Below, in pieces: positions 53,766 through 64,000 of a DNA stretch of 64,000 nt. The stretch spans positions 1 through 64,000 of the forward strand of contig NZ_JABASQ010000007.1 of assembly GCF_016107535.1 (NCBI RefSeq), written 5' to 3'. The notes beneath the pieces are model-generated. The model had not been told where the DNA came from and made no database searches. It worked only from the letters and a program-made list of their open reading frames with translations. A program made the translations under genes and the position numbers. How positions within the stretch are numbered: the stretch's first letter is position 1; each line of letters begins with the position of its first letter. This DNA comes from Psychrobacter cibarius. Lineage in GTDB: Bacteria; Pseudomonadota; Gammaproteobacteria; Pseudomonadales; Moraxellaceae.

Positions 53766-56700
53766 ATGAAAAACCAGCCCAATGACATAGTGACGCTTGA
53801 GTGGTTATTACCACTGTTTAATCAGCAATTATCACAGATATCTGATGGCTGGCAGTTAGACGCTGATAGCGCTGATTATGAGCAGATGGTGCAACATTAT
53901 CATCAGGTTGGCGGCGCGCTAACGATGATTCGCCTTAATTTGTTAGCAGATCTTGCCAATAAACTGAGCTTGCTGGCAGATGTGAGCAGTCGCGAGCGTA
54001 TTTCTGCTAACGACCGCCGCATTGGTCAGTTTTCTCATCGCTTACTACAGCGTGAGTTGAATCAATACGCAGGTATGGGTAATCACAACACCGTTTTAAT
54101 TGATAATGCTGCTGAGGAGCTTACTCAAGCACTATCGAAACTGGGGGTAGCGCCAGATATCTCGGTCAGCTTGGCGAATACTCAGCATAAGAATCTAAAT
54201 AATCATGCTATCGATGATCATATTATCGATGGTATCAATAGCATCGAAGTGATGATGCCGGCGAATAGAACGGCGACGCATTTAGCTGATTATCACTATC
54301 AACAATTATTACTGGTTTGGCGACAGCAAGTACAAGCGTTATTGAGTGCCAATACCAATCAACCGTCCTTATTGACTACACTAGAAAGAGTCAGCCAATA
54401 CTTATGGCAGACCACTCAACATGATGACTTACAACGCCTTTGGTACTTAACGGAACTGTGGCTAAATGACCTTGCTCATAATGACACCCCATTACCTGAG
54501 CATTATGCGTCATTGCTAAGTCAGCTGGATCAAGTAATAGAGTCTCGCACTCAGCAAGCTGAGTTATCATCAAGCGTTATTCGAAGCTTAATCATAAGGG
54601 TGTATATTGAACTAAATAGCCTTGCTCAAAGTAGCAAGCGCACTCAGTCACTTCTAAATGATTTGTCGCAAACGTCGTCAACGGGATCACGTTTTTTACC
54701 ACGTATACTCAGTGAGCTTGAGACACTTATCTTTACTTTGGATAAGCCAGACACGCTTCTCATTCCTTTACAGAAAATACAAAGTCAACTCGAAGGTCGA
54801 GGTTGGACTTATTACGTGTCGCAAATACATGAAATTGTTACAGACATAGAGCAGGCTCTATCATCAGAAACAGGATTTGCGCAAGAACAATGGCAGATTG
54901 AGCGTCAGCTTCAAGAGCTATATAACGCTATCTATCATACCGAACAGACGATATCTCTCAAGATAGGGGATGCCGCTTCTTTTACGACATTGTCTGCAAC
55001 GTTTGAAGCTATTGAAACGCAGTCGGAAGCAAGTCCTGTGACGGCTTCTGTTGGTGGAAGTTTACGTGAGCTGCGCATCGCGGTAGAAGATGTCAAACAA
55101 AGCTTTCATGAATATGTACAGCGTCAAGACACTGACTTACTGCCCATTGCTGCTGATTTTACCGATATTGGCGATGCTTTTGCCGACATGGGATTGCCAT
55201 CAATTCGTCAAACCATGAATGATATGGCAAGTATATTTACACAATTGACCATTCATGAGATTGACGTACTCAGTTGGGATGTGACTCAGGCATTGGCTGA
55301 AGGACTAACGTCTATTGAATTGTTGCTTGACTACCTTGCGCAGCAGGTTTTTGACCCGCAGCTATTAATGCGGGCAAATGAGTATACTGCGACTGCCGCC
55401 CAACTTCTTACTCATTATATTGCATCGCCAGAGACCATTAAAGACACTTTCCTTACCCAAAAATCTGTAGCGACCAACGTATTGCGTTACGATGATAGTG
55501 GCGAGATTGCTCCTGCTAATAGTCAAAATGATGTTGCTAACCAAGCTTTGACTGATGTAGATCATGAGCGTGTGGTAGGGCAAGATACGGCTGATGGTGA
55601 TAGTACGGAGAGTGACGCATTAACGCGTGCTCGTGAGCAAGTTAAGCCTGATAATTTTGAGATGGACGCAGAGATTCGTGACATCTTTATCGAAGAGGTG
55701 ACGGAAGTCATTGCTGATTTAGAAGACTTTTTACCTATTTGGCAGCAAGATTCAAAGGATTTAACCCCACTCACTGAGGTGCGTAGAGGGTTCCATACCT
55801 TAAAAGGCTCAGGACGTATGGTTGGGGCTTTTAGCATCAGCGAGATGGCATGGTCGATCGAAAATCTGCTCAATCGTCTGTTAGATAAAACGCTGCCTGT
55901 TACAGATGACGTCGTAAATCTGGTGATGGATACGGCAAAACGGCTACCAGCATTAGTGATAGATTTTGAAGCGCAACAATCTCCAAGCTTTGATCCTGCT
56001 ATTACTATTCTACAAAGCCATAACCTCATGACACAGCAACCTATCAATGCTGGGCTGACTATATTAGATGCTGTCACTGCTGATTCAGACTCAGCATTAG
56101 AACTATCGCCTCCATTCGATGATGATGCTGAATTGCTAACTGCTCTCGACATGAGCAATGAATCAAACGAGACAACTACTGATAGTACAAAGAGCACTGC
56201 TGTTGCTTCCTTATCTGCTATTGATATTCCAGCGATACTCAAACCTTTTATGCAAGAAACCGAGCAGCTATCGGCAGATGCTCATGATGCCGATCCTGAT
56301 ATTAAAGAGATATTCTTAGAAGAAGCTGATGAAGTATTGGCTGAGATTGTACCTTTATATGAAGATTGGCGATTATTGCCAGCCGACTTAAGCGGATTGG
56401 TGGATATTCGTCGAGGGTTCCATACCTTAAAAGGTTCCGGTCGTATGGTCGGTGCAAATTATACGGCTGAGCTGGCTTGGGCTATAGAAAATATGCTTAA
56501 TCGCATTTTGGATCATAGTGTGACTGTCTCAGCAGATATGCGTCAGCTTATTGCTGATGTGCTAGCTGCCTATCCTGCGATGCTAACAGTATTTGAAAAT
56601 GACAGCCAAAATTATCCAGCGATGGTGCCTTTATGGATCGCATGCGCCAATGCTTATAGCAAAAAGCAAGAGGACGAATTTAGCTATTCTGCTTTGTATG

Positions 56701-59700
56701 AGCAAGCATCAAATAGTTCTGAGGATGAGACCATCCAAGCGTCAGTACCATCGCCTGCTATTGATGAGCATAGCCCGACCCAAGATAATCTTAATACAGA
56801 GATAGATACCACGCTGCAGACGATTAATTCTGTCAATGAAATGATAGCAGAAGCGCCTATTTATTTAGCACCGCAAAGCGAAGAAGAAAAAATGTTTTGT
56901 GAGATTTTTATCGACGAAGCAGAAGGACTGTTGCAAGATATTGACCAATTCGTTGATGAGCATCAAGATCAGTCTTATATTGAAGTGACGGATGAGATTG
57001 TCCGCGCATTTCATACCTTGCGAGGGGCTTCAGGTTCTAGTGCTTTAGCAGCGATCAGCGAGGTTAGCGCAACGATAGAGCATAGCTTAGAGCTACTGCA
57101 GCAGCAAGATACTGCCATGAATGCTCAACATCTAGAAGCATTGGCGAAGTCTGCTACGCTAATGGACGGTTATTTAAACAACTATAAGCAAAACGTTCAG
57201 CCACAAAATATATCGATCGAAGATGCACAAAGTCAGCAAGATATAGCCTCATTGCAAGCTATGCTTGGTGATCAATACGTCATTAGCGATGATAAGGTCA
57301 CGGCTGATAACAAACCAACGATAGAGCAGTTGTTAGATAATAATATTGATGAACTATTGGATGCTGAGTGGGAGTTAGATGACGCACTTAATCATTCTGA
57401 GACAGCACATGTTCAGGGCTATATATCGCAGCAAATATCGCAAATAGCTTACTTAGCCAATAAAGCAGAAGCGTTTCCAAAATTCACTTTTATTCTTAAT
57501 GAGTTGGGTCACGCTTATGCCTATTTGAAAGATAATATTGATACAGCAAGAAATATCGATACCCAAGCGGTTTTACACGCTGGTCATGCTCAATTGGTTG
57601 GTTTGTTCGACGCATTGGCTGGTAGCACGTCATTGAAGATTGACCAACAAGTTATTGAAGATCTACAACGTATTTACCAAGACGATGATAGCAATGGTGA
57701 TGAGGGTATCTTTGTCGTGAGAGCCGTTGCAGCACCTGAGCTACAGCTTGAATCTATTGATACTGATGCTGAGCTATTAGAGATATTTTTAGAAGAAGCT
57801 CAAGAGCTCGATGCCGCGCTGGATGAGAGTTTTAATAAGTGGCGTGCTGATATCAGCAATATAAATGCGCTAAAAGTTTTACAGCGCCATCTGCACACTA
57901 TCAAAGGTGGTGCGCGAATGGCAGGTATTCGTAGTATTGGTGATCTGACCCATGAAGCTGAAAGTGTCTATGAAGCATTTGTAGAGAATAGAAGAATACC
58001 GACACCACAATGGCTTGAAATAATGCAAATAGTGCAAGACACAATGTCGTTGCAAGTACTGCATATCGTAAATCATAAAAAATCATTTTTTGCTTCAGCG
58101 CTGATAGAGCAGTTACAACAGTTTGTAAAAGCCCAAGCCTTGCCAGAAACGGTAGAGCTAATCATACCTATACCGAAAACCCACTTCGAACCTGAAGCAC
58201 AAAATAGGGTGGCTAACAACGCTCACCTCAGCGCTGACGTATCTGATACCTTGAGCCTAGACATGATGATTAAACAGTCATGGGCGAATGGTTTGCCAGA
58301 TCCTGATATATTGTCGGTGTTTTTAGAAGAAGCTGAAGAGCTTACCAATCGTAATAAGTATCTGCAACTGTTCTTAACAGATACCAATAATACGACAGCA
58401 TTACAGGCATTGCAGCGTGATTTGCATACCATCAAAGGTGGCGCACGAATGGTCACCGCAGCTGGTATCGCTGATCTGGCACATGAAATGGAATCGGTTT
58501 ATACAGATTTTGTAGATAATCGTCGTCCTGCTACCAAAAAAGTATTGGAGTTGCTGGTTGCCAGTCATGACTGGCTTGCTGATGCAATATCTATCCTTAG
58601 ACAACATGTCAATCCACCGACGCCTGCGCTATTGATTGAGGCATTGCAGCAATTTAGTAAAAATCCTGACAGCTTAAAGCAAATTCCTAAAGAATCCCTA
58701 CAATCGCAGCATGAAGCGCTCTTTATTGCTAGAGAACAGCAAGACTCACAGTATCTGGCAAAAGATATTAGCGAGATGCCCTCTATGCTCAGCAGTACGG
58801 GTGAGGAAGATCAGAGTGCCAATAATAATGAGATGATTCGTATCTCAGGTGGTTTGATCGAGCATATGATTAACCTGTCTGGTGAGTCAGCCATCAACCG
58901 TGCTCGTATCGATATGGGCATGAGTAGCTTGACCAATAGTATCGAAGATATGGGTATTACGGTACAGCGCTTGGCTGATCAGTTACGTCGAATGGAAATC
59001 GAGCTTGAGGCGCAGATCTTGTCGCAGATAGACGATGAGCTGATTAATCATGAAGGGTTTGACCCTCTAGAGATGGATCAATATTCTTCTTTAAATCAGT
59101 TATCCAAATCTTTGACAGAGTCAGCCTCAGATTTGATTGATATTAATCATACTTTATTAGAAAAAACACGAGACAGTGAAAGCCTTTTATTACAGCTGTC
59201 TCGTACACAGACCGAGTTGCAAGATGGGCTTATGAATTCACGTATGGTGCCGTTTACGCGCTTAACGCCACGTCTTGAGCGTATCGTACGACAAACTGCC
59301 AATGAGCTGAATAAATCTGTTGAATTAACGATCATCAATGCCGATGATGAGATGGATAGAACCATTCTAGAGCGCATCACTTCACCGCTTGAACATATGC
59401 TCCGTAACGCCGTCGATCATGGTATCGAAAATACCTCAACGCGTTTAAAAGCAGGTAAAGAGCGTAGTGGTCGCATTACTCTTGAAGTAAATCGAGAAGG
59501 TAGTGAGATTGTCATTCAGTTAATAGATGACGGTCGCGGCATCGATGTAGAAGCCGTTCGTAATAAAGCCATTTCTCAAGGCTTGATTGATGCAAATGAT
59601 AACAGCCTAACAGATCTTGATATCATGCAGTATATTTTCCATGCTGGATTGAGTACCAGTAAGCAAGTAACGCAGATTTCTGGACGTGGCGTGGGCATGG

Positions 59701-60674
59701 ACGTGGTCATCAGCGAGATTCGTCAATTAGGTGGTGCTGTATCGGTTGTCTCAGAGCTGGGCAAAGGCTCACGCTTTACGATGCGTTTACCACTGACGGT
59801 TGCGGTATCTGATGCATTGGTTGTGCGTGCCGCGGATCGCTATTATGCGATACCTTTGGTACAGATTGAGCGTGTGGTCCGGATTAATCCAGAGAAGCTT
59901 TATGACTATTACCAGTCAGGCGATGCAACGTTGAACTTTGAAAATGTTGATTATCGAGTGCGTTATTTAAATGAGATTTTGTCAGGCAATGAACTGAATG
60001 AGCTGGTCGTTAATACCAATACCAGTTTGCCACTTATTATCATTAAGAACCGTAGCGGACAGAATATTGCATTGCAGGTTGATCAGATTGCAGGGTCACG
60101 TATCGAAGTCGTGGTCAAACCTCTAGGACAACAGTTATCGAATCTACCAGGTATTTCAGCAGCGACTATCATGGGCGATGGTTCAGTAATGCTTATCTTA
60201 GACCTGATTGCTTTGATGCGTAATGCGCAGTTGGTCAAAAATATCTCACAATCTGCTGATTCTAAACGTAGTCGTTTAGAGTTTAAGTCTACTATTTTAG
60301 TGGTGGATGACTCTGTTACCGTACGTAAAGTGACGTCACGTTTCTTAGAGCGCCAAGGGTTTACTGTGGCGGTGGCAAAAGATGGTATCGATGCGATTGA
60401 GATATTACAAGACATGATACCAGACATGATATTGCTCGACATTGAGATGCCACGTATGGATGGTTTCGAGGTGGCTACTCAAGTGAGACACAGCAAGCGC
60501 TTACAACATATCCCAATCATCATGATCACATCACGTACAGGTGAAAAGCATCGTGAGCGTGCACTGGAAATTGGTGTGAATGATTACATGGGTAAGCCAT
60601 TCCAAGAACAAGAGCTACTTAATAAAATCCAGCACATACTGGGTCAAAAGGTCAGCTTAACTTATGAAGGATAA
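53766..60674 (+). CDS. chpA: Hybrid chemotaxis histidine kinase ChpA (CheA/PilL-like)
   Basis: 2302 residues. Phosphotransfer modules come first: a degenerate N-terminal one around HYHQVGGAL (His46), then clear Hpt sites at His677 (HTLKGSGRM), His886 (HTLKGSGRM), His1083 (HTLRGASGS), His1377 and His1554 (both HTIKGGARM). The CheA dimerisation region starts near 1690, and the ATPase has NAVDHG (about 1880), DDGRGID (about 1920) and GRGVGMDVV. A CheW-like domain runs from about 2010, and a C-terminal receiver domain from about 2177 with DIEMPRMDG (Asp near 2224). It phosphorylates PilG and PilH to control type IV pili. AGGA precedes the ATG; the stop overlaps chpB. Confidence 0.96.
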   Translation: MKNQPNDIVTLEWLLPLFNQQLSQISDGWQLDADSADYEQMVQHYHQVGGALTMIRLNLLADLANKLSLLADVSSRERISANDRRIGQFSHRLLQRELNQYAGMGNHNTVLIDNAAEELTQALSKLGVAPDISVSLANTQHKNLNNHAIDDHIIDGINSIEVMMPANRTATHLADYHYQQLLLVWRQQVQALLSANTNQPSLLTTLERVSQYLWQTTQHDDLQRLWYLTELWLNDLAHNDTPLPEHYASLLSQLDQVIESRTQQAELSSSVIRSLIIRVYIELNSLAQSSKRTQSLLNDLSQTSSTGSRFLPRILSELETLIFTLDKPDTLLIPLQKIQSQLEGRGWTYYVSQIHEIVTDIEQALSSETGFAQEQWQIERQLQELYNAIYHTEQTISLKIGDAASFTTLSATFEAIETQSEASPVTASVGGSLRELRIAVEDVKQSFHEYVQRQDTDLLPIAADFTDIGDAFADMGLPSIRQTMNDMASIFTQLTIHEIDVLSWDVTQALAEGLTSIELLLDYLAQQVFDPQLLMRANEYTATAAQLLTHYIASPETIKDTFLTQKSVATNVLRYDDSGEIAPANSQNDVANQALTDVDHERVVGQDTADGDSTESDALTRAREQVKPDNFEMDAEIRDIFIEEVTEVIADLEDFLPIWQQDSKDLTPLTEVRRGFHTLKGSGRMVGAFSISEMAWSIENLLNRLLDKTLPVTDDVVNLVMDTAKRLPALVIDFEAQQSPSFDPAITILQSHNLMTQQPINAGLTILDAVTADSDSALELSPPFDDDAELLTALDMSNESNETTTDSTKSTAVASLSAIDIPAILKPFMQETEQLSADAHDADPDIKEIFLEEADEVLAEIVPLYEDWRLLPADLSGLVDIRRGFHTLKGSGRMVGANYTAELAWAIENMLNRILDHSVTVSADMRQLIADVLAAYPAMLTVFENDSQNYPAMVPLWIACANAYSKKQEDEFSYSALYEQASNSSEDETIQASVPSPAIDEHSPTQDNLNTEIDTTLQTINSVNEMIAEAPIYLAPQSEEEKMFCEIFIDEAEGLLQDIDQFVDEHQDQSYIEVTDEIVRAFHTLRGASGSSALAAISEVSATIEHSLELLQQQDTAMNAQHLEALAKSATLMDGYLNNYKQNVQPQNISIEDAQSQQDIASLQAMLGDQYVISDDKVTADNKPTIEQLLDNNIDELLDAEWELDDALNHSETAHVQGYISQQISQIAYLANKAEAFPKFTFILNELGHAYAYLKDNIDTARNIDTQAVLHAGHAQLVGLFDALAGSTSLKIDQQVIEDLQRIYQDDDSNGDEGIFVVRAVAAPELQLESIDTDAELLEIFLEEAQELDAALDESFNKWRADISNINALKVLQRHLHTIKGGARMAGIRSIGDLTHEAESVYEAFVENRRIPTPQWLEIMQIVQDTMSLQVLHIVNHKKSFFASALIEQLQQFVKAQALPETVELIIPIPKTHFEPEAQNRVANNAHLSADVSDTLSLDMMIKQSWANGLPDPDILSVFLEEAEELTNRNKYLQLFLTDTNNTTALQALQRDLHTIKGGARMVTAAGIADLAHEMESVYTDFVDNRRPATKKVLELLVASHDWLADAISILRQHVNPPTPALLIEALQQFSKNPDSLKQIPKESLQSQHEALFIAREQQDSQYLAKDISEMPSMLSSTGEEDQSANNNEMIRISGGLIEHMINLSGESAINRARIDMGMSSLTNSIEDMGITVQRLADQLRRMEIELEAQILSQIDDELINHEGFDPLEMDQYSSLNQLSKSLTESASDLIDINHTLLEKTRDSESLLLQLSRTQTELQDGLMNSRMVPFTRLTPRLERIVRQTANELNKSVELTIINADDEMDRTILERITSPLEHMLRNAVDHGIENTSTRLKAGKERSGRITLEVNREGSEIVIQLIDDGRGIDVEAVRNKAISQGLIDANDNSLTDLDIMQYIFHAGLSTSKQVTQISGRGVGMDVVISEIRQLGGAVSVVSELGKGSRFTMRLPLTVAVSDALVVRAADRYYAIPLVQIERVVRINPEKLYDYYQSGDATLNFENVDYRVRYLNEILSGNELNELVVNTNTSLPLIIIKNRSGQNIALQVDQIAGSRIEVVVKPLGQQLSNLPGISAATIMGDGSVMLILDLIALMRNAQLVKNISQSADSKRSRLEFKSTILVVDDSVTVRKVTSRFLERQGFTVAVAKDGIDAIEILQDMIPDMILLDIEMPRMDGFEVATQVRHSKRLQHIPIIMITSRTGEKHRERALEIGVNDYMGKPFQEQELLNKIQHILGQKVSLTYEG

Positions 60675-61668
60675 TGCACGTGTCTTGGCGCTAAGAGGAA
60701 AAAACAAGGATGATATTAAGGTGATGGTAGTGGCAGAAGACCATCATCAGCGTATGGCCTTTTCAGATACTGTACGCAGTTGTGGTTTTAGCCTTGTTGG
60801 CTGTATGTCACGGGCGCAACTGCAAGAAAAACAGGGGCGCTCTGATACCTCGGTTGACATCTGGCTAATAGATAGTGATTACGACGACAGTGTGGTATCC
60901 GCGACTACGGCATCTAAACCTGCTGCGGTGTTGGTGGGTTTTAGTCAAGCACCTTACCTAAATGAAGCGCCGCAATATGCCAAATGGCAGCGCAAATTAA
61001 AGCGTAAGCTGGCACATATGCTGGCATTACCCGTTTTAATGGATGCACCCGTGCACAAACCTGATAATGCTGATGCAGACTGGCGCTACGTAGTATTTTT
61101 GGGTGCTTCTATGGGTGGGCCGAGTGCTATAAAAGAATTTTTGGATAACTTGTCGGCGACGCTACCAGTGTGTATTTTGCTGGCGCACCATTTTAATAAA
61201 ACGATGATTGGCACACTGCCACGCATCCTGAATCGCCATAATGACTGGCATTGTCAGGTGATTACTTCTTCGCAGCGTTTAAGAGCAGGCCAGTGTCTTA
61301 TAGCTCCTATTGATAAGCAGATTGTTTGTGACTCTACTGGTCGAGTTATATTACTAGAGCAAGCTTGGGAGGGTGAGTATAAGCCCGCGATTGGTCAGAT
61401 TCTTAAAAACACCAGCGACGTTTATGGTAGCGAGCTTATCAATATTATATTTTCCGGCATGGGTAATGATGGTTCGCAGTATCTGGATCTCATTCAAGAA
61501 AATAACAGTCAATTGTGGGTACAAGATCCCAGCTTAAGCGCTTGCCCAAGTCAACCTCAGGCGATTATTGATTCAGGGTATTGTGGTTTTATTGGCAGTC
61601 CAGCCGATTTAGCACAAAAACTAACAGACTATATTGATGAAAGATTAGTAGTAGCCCCTTTGCATTAA
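60664..61668 (+). CDS. chpB: CheB-type methylesterase ChpB
   Basis: 334 residues, starting 11 bases inside the chpA end. The N-terminal half resembles a receiver domain but its acidic pocket is degenerate (VVAEDHHQRMAF, then IWLIDSDYDDS). The C-terminal methylesterase domain has the triad: Ser in LGASMGGPSAI, His in LLAHHFNKTM, Asp in FSGMGNDGSQYL. It removes methyl groups that PilK adds to PilJ. Confidence 0.93.
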   Translation: MKDNARVLALRGKNKDDIKVMVVAEDHHQRMAFSDTVRSCGFSLVGCMSRAQLQEKQGRSDTSVDIWLIDSDYDDSVVSATTASKPAAVLVGFSQAPYLNEAPQYAKWQRKLKRKLAHMLALPVLMDAPVHKPDNADADWRYVVFLGASMGGPSAIKEFLDNLSATLPVCILLAHHFNKTMIGTLPRILNRHNDWHCQVITSSQRLRAGQCLIAPIDKQIVCDSTGRVILLEQAWEGEYKPAIGQILKNTSDVYGSELINIIFSGMGNDGSQYLDLIQENNSQLWVQDPSLSACPSQPQAIIDSGYCGFIGSPADLAQKLTDYIDERLVVAPLH

Positions 61669-61685
61669 CTGATTGTGAGCGATGT

Positions 61686-62201
61686 ATGAAACAAATTTTG
61701 AAACATTCGTTTGAGGCAGTGAGTTTACTGATCACAAATAACGGTATGCTTGATGTCACTATTGTGCCAGCATTTGACCAACCTGATTGGCTTATTCCAA
61801 GCAGCCTGATTTTGAGTGTAGATGATTATAATGAGCGCACGGCAACCTATGAATGGCAGCAGCAAAAGGTAATGATATGTCACCTGCTACCACAGGATCA
61901 AATGCCAGATACCATGATTGTATTAGAGGGCAATACTACCGATCATCGCTTAGCTTTACAAACGGCAGGCGAGCTGCACCACCGACAAGTGCGTATTTCT
62001 GAGGTTAAAGATATTGACGTTCCTGAGCAATTTAACAGCCCTAAGCATGCCGATAATATAGACAGCGACAAAACAGCCCTACCTTTTGATGAAAACGTTA
62101 TGCTATCCTATCTTTTCCAAACGGTTATGATTGATGATAAGGCTTATTTGGTGCCCGACTTAGACAAAATTGCGCATCAATTGGTCGATTTAGACAGTTA
62201 G
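61686..62201 (+). CDS. chpC: CheW-like protein ChpC
   Basis: 171 residues, the last gene of the Pil-Chp set, 17 bases after chpB. The sequence is divergent, but WLIPSSLILSVDDYNE and RQVRISEVKDIDVPEQF fit the weakly conserved ChpC CheW fold. It probably couples additional receptors to ChpA. The assignment relies partly on position. Confidence 0.8.
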   Translation: MKQILKHSFEAVSLLITNNGMLDVTIVPAFDQPDWLIPSSLILSVDDYNERTATYEWQQQKVMICHLLPQDQMPDTMIVLEGNTTDHRLALQTAGELHHRQVRISEVKDIDVPEQFNSPKHADNIDSDKTALPFDENVMLSYLFQTVMIDDKAYLVPDLDKIAHQLVDLDS

Positions 62202-62347
62202 CTTCTCGCTTATATCAGGGTTATTTTTCACTATCAGAGAAATAGGGTTACCCAATTACTTTGATGATTGCTAATCGTTGAATGAGTGGTTGTTTTGTCT
62301 ATAACATTGATGATAGATAATTAGTGATGAGGGTAATAGGACAGCTC

Positions 62348-62875
62348 ATGAATAGTATCAATTCAAATGTGTCAAAGTGGCCAGTCAGCAGCCGGATATT
62401 TCACTGGATCAGTGCAGTTTTACTGTTGGTTACGTGGATAATGATTTTGTTGTACGATAATCTGGATAACAATCTTTATATTGGGTTGCATAAAGCGTTT
62501 GGTATTAGTTTGTTATGTTGGATGATAGCACGGGTGCTTAATCGTGTATTTATTAAGGCGCCGCCACCTGTACCGATGCCAAAGTGGCAGTTATTAGCCT
62601 CTAAACTGTCGCATTTTGGCTTATATGCCTTATTAATTGCAATGCCAATAGCTGGTTTGCTGATGTCCGTTTATGGTGGACGCCCCGTCGATATTTTTGG
62701 CTTGTTTCAAATCCCTGTATTTGTCACACCAGATAGAGGGTTGGCACGCTTTTATAATGACCTGCATACTGATATTATTTGGCCGACCATTATTGCCTTT
62801 ACACTTATTCATATCGGTGCTGCTCTATATCATCAGTTTGTCAAAAAAGACAATTTGATAGCGCGTATAAAATAA
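62348..62875 (+). CDS. Cytochrome b561-family protein
   Basis: 175 residues from the ATG at 62348, chosen because TAGGA lies about 8 bases upstream; the frame extends 8 codons further. Four helices carry the haem ligands: His in SSRIFHWISAVLLL, GLHKAFGISLLCWM, KLSHFGLYALLIAMPIAG and LIHIGAALYHQFVKKDN. Members of the YodB/CybB group are inner-membrane di-haem proteins that pass electrons to or from quinone. It is monocistronic. Confidence 0.92.
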   Translation: MNSINSNVSKWPVSSRIFHWISAVLLLVTWIMILLYDNLDNNLYIGLHKAFGISLLCWMIARVLNRVFIKAPPPVPMPKWQLLASKLSHFGLYALLIAMPIAGLLMSVYGGRPVDIFGLFQIPVFVTPDRGLARFYNDLHTDIIWPTIIAFTLIHIGAALYHQFVKKDNLIARIK

Positions 62876-62930
62876 TGGTATCAAAATAATCGTAGGCTGC
62901 TATAGGTAAACCTACTATTTCATGCCATAT

Positions 62931-62966
62931 AAAAAAGCCCTAAGTTATGATACTTAGGGCTTTTTT
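62931..62966. terminator. Bidirectional terminator between cytochrome b561 and minE
   Basis: AAAAAAGCCCTAAG pairs perfectly with CTTAGGGCTTTTTT across an 8-base loop. Confidence 0.94.
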
Positions 62967-62984
62967 GTTTTTCTAAGACAGCGC

Positions 62985-63278
62985 TTATTTTTTGTGTTCA
63001 GGTAGACTGATATTCATCTCTAATACGTCTAGGCTGTCCTCAGAACGATGATTGATATTCACATCATCAATCTGTACGCCATTAACATATTTGTTGACCA
63101 CTTCTAAAATCTCACGTTTCATTTTTTCGATACGATCAGCTGTTAAGCGGTTGTTTAAGCGATTTTCGCTCGCAACGATAACCTTAAGACGCTCAGTAGC
63201 CATATTAGCGCTACCTGCGCTACCACTGTCGTCAGTACCAAATAGGCTACTCCAAAATCCTTTTTTCTTCGTCATCAT
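62985..63278 (-). CDS. minE: Cell division topological specificity factor MinE
   Basis: 97 residues. [15 protein letters not shown] is the MinD-activating helix/strand, [14 protein letters not shown] the central helix, and [12 protein letters not shown] the last strand. MinE stimulates MinD ATPase so that the Min proteins oscillate and place division at mid-cell. The first ATG at 63278 overlaps the minD stop (ATGA), but GGAGG is better spaced for the second ATG at 63275. About 10 residues (Gly/Ser-rich) extend the usual N-terminal region. Confidence 0.97.
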   Translation of the reverse strand: MMTKKKGFWSSLFGTDDSGSAGSANMATERLKVIVASENRLNNRLTADRIEKMKREILEVVNKYVNGVQIDDVNINHRSEDSLDVLEMNISLPEHKK

Positions 63279-64000
63279 TGACCTCCAAACCAGCGCTGTA
63301 ATAGACTCTTTTTCTTCACGTCAATATGACGTAGTGGGCGTTCTTCACCTAAGAAGCGGGCGACGATGTCATCATAACATTGACCAGCAACTGAATCGGT
63401 ATAATGAATGACAGGCTCACCATGGTTAGATGCTTCAAGCACTGAGTGACTTTCAGGAACAACCCCAAGTAACGGAACTTTTAGGATATCATTTGAAATG
63501 GTATCAATGTCCATCATCTCGTTGGCTGCTGCGCGCTCGGCATTATAACGAGTAATAATCAAATGCTCACGTACAGAGCCTTGGTTTTCTTCAACCTTTT
63601 TGGTCTGGCTTTGCAAGATACCGATAATACGGTCTGAGTCACGCACTGAGGAAATCTCAGGGTTGGTGACGATGATCGCTTCATCAGCATGATACATGGC
63701 GAGTTGTGCACCGCGCTCAATACCAGCTGGTGAATCACAGATAATATAGTCGAACTGTTTAGACAGCTCAGACATAACCTCTGCCACCCCTTCGTCTGTC
63801 AGGGCGTCTTTATCACGCGTTTGACTGGCGGGTAGGATATACAAGTTTTCAAGCTGTTTGTCTTTGACCAGTGCTTGCGACAAGCGTGCGCTACCGGTGA
63901 TGACATCAACAAAATCATAAACAATTCGGTTTTCACAACCCATGATTAAGTCTAGATTACGTAGACCCACATCAAAATCGATAACGACTGTCTTATAGCC
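63275..64000 (-). CDS. minD: Septum site-determining ATPase MinD, 5' end outside window
   Basis: The frame is open to the right edge, reading [22 protein letters not shown] at the cut, so about 30 residues with the Walker A motif are missing. Visible are [16 protein letters not shown] (switch II, Walker B-like), [17 protein letters not shown], and a basic amphipathic C-terminus ([13 protein letters not shown]) that binds membrane. MinD recruits MinC and MinE. It overlaps minE by 4 bases. minC is expected beyond the edge. Confidence 0.97.
   Translation of the reverse strand, partial: GYKTVVIDFDVGLRNLDLIMGCENRIVYDFVDVITGSARLSQALVKDKQLENLYILPASQTRDKDALTDEGVAEVMSELSKQFDYIICDSPAGIERGAQLAMYHADEAIIVTNPEISSVRDSDRIIGILQSQTKKVEENQGSVREHLIITRYNAERAAANEMMDIDTISNDILKVPLLGVVPESHSVLEASNHGEPVIHYTDSVAGQCYDDIVARFLGEERPLRHIDVKKKSLLQRWFGGQ

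Overview
The window looks like a chromosomal stretch of a Psychrobacter-type gammaproteobacterium (Moraxellaceae). This rests on moderate GC, the complete pilG-pilH-pilI-pilJ-pilK-chpA-chpB-chpC twitching cluster in its standard order, a csp gene with a long leader, Ccm system I genes, MinD/MinE, and protein styles typical of that group. The genus call is inference; there is no rRNA, tRNA or CRISPR in the window.

Layout. 1-5 kb: tail of a BASS transporter, an FNT-family channel with a long acidic N-terminus, and valS. 5.1-6.7 kb: a strikingly AT-rich island between two terminators holding three tightly packed genes: a PARP/ART-like protein, a small protein ending in Leu-Ala-Ala, and a SecB-like chaperone. 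I read it as a toxin-antitoxin-chaperone system of the CmdTAC anti-phage type; it is the most interesting locus here. 6.8-24.3 kb: housekeeping and transport genes (TerD/VWA protein, DUF454, Csp, YeiH plus LysR regulator, UspA, M16C peptidase, a beta-lactamase-fold hydrolase interrupted by a nonsense codon, two Nudix enzymes, a DUF2236 protein, a lipoprotein, NhaA, a TSUP permease). 24.3-36 kb: glutamate/dicarboxylate symporter, a FadE-type acyl-CoA dehydrogenase, RadC, CoaBC with a His-rich insert, another TSUP permease, an HDAC-like deacetylase, YbjN-like and unknown proteins. 36-39.6 kb: ccmABCDE. 39.9-43.7 kb: aldo/keto reductase and metNIQ. 44.2-48.8 kb: a two-component pair whose kinase has a large insert inside its ATPase domain, and an orphan membrane-fusion lipoprotein. 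49.5-62.2 kb: the Pil-Chp chemosensory cluster, including a 2302-residue ChpA. 62.3-64 kb: cytochrome b561, minE, and minD running off the right edge.

Two families of small non-coding repeats with terminal inverted repeats (MITE-like) are scattered in the window: three 174-bp copies of one and two nearly identical copies of about 108 bp of the other. They lie at gene ends; one supplies the stop codon of the histidine kinase and another sits where the promoter of the DUF454 gene should be. A recurring feature is insertion of polar, low-complexity segments into otherwise conserved proteins (FNT, DUF2236, FadE, CoaBC, YbjN-like, histidine kinase, membrane-fusion protein).
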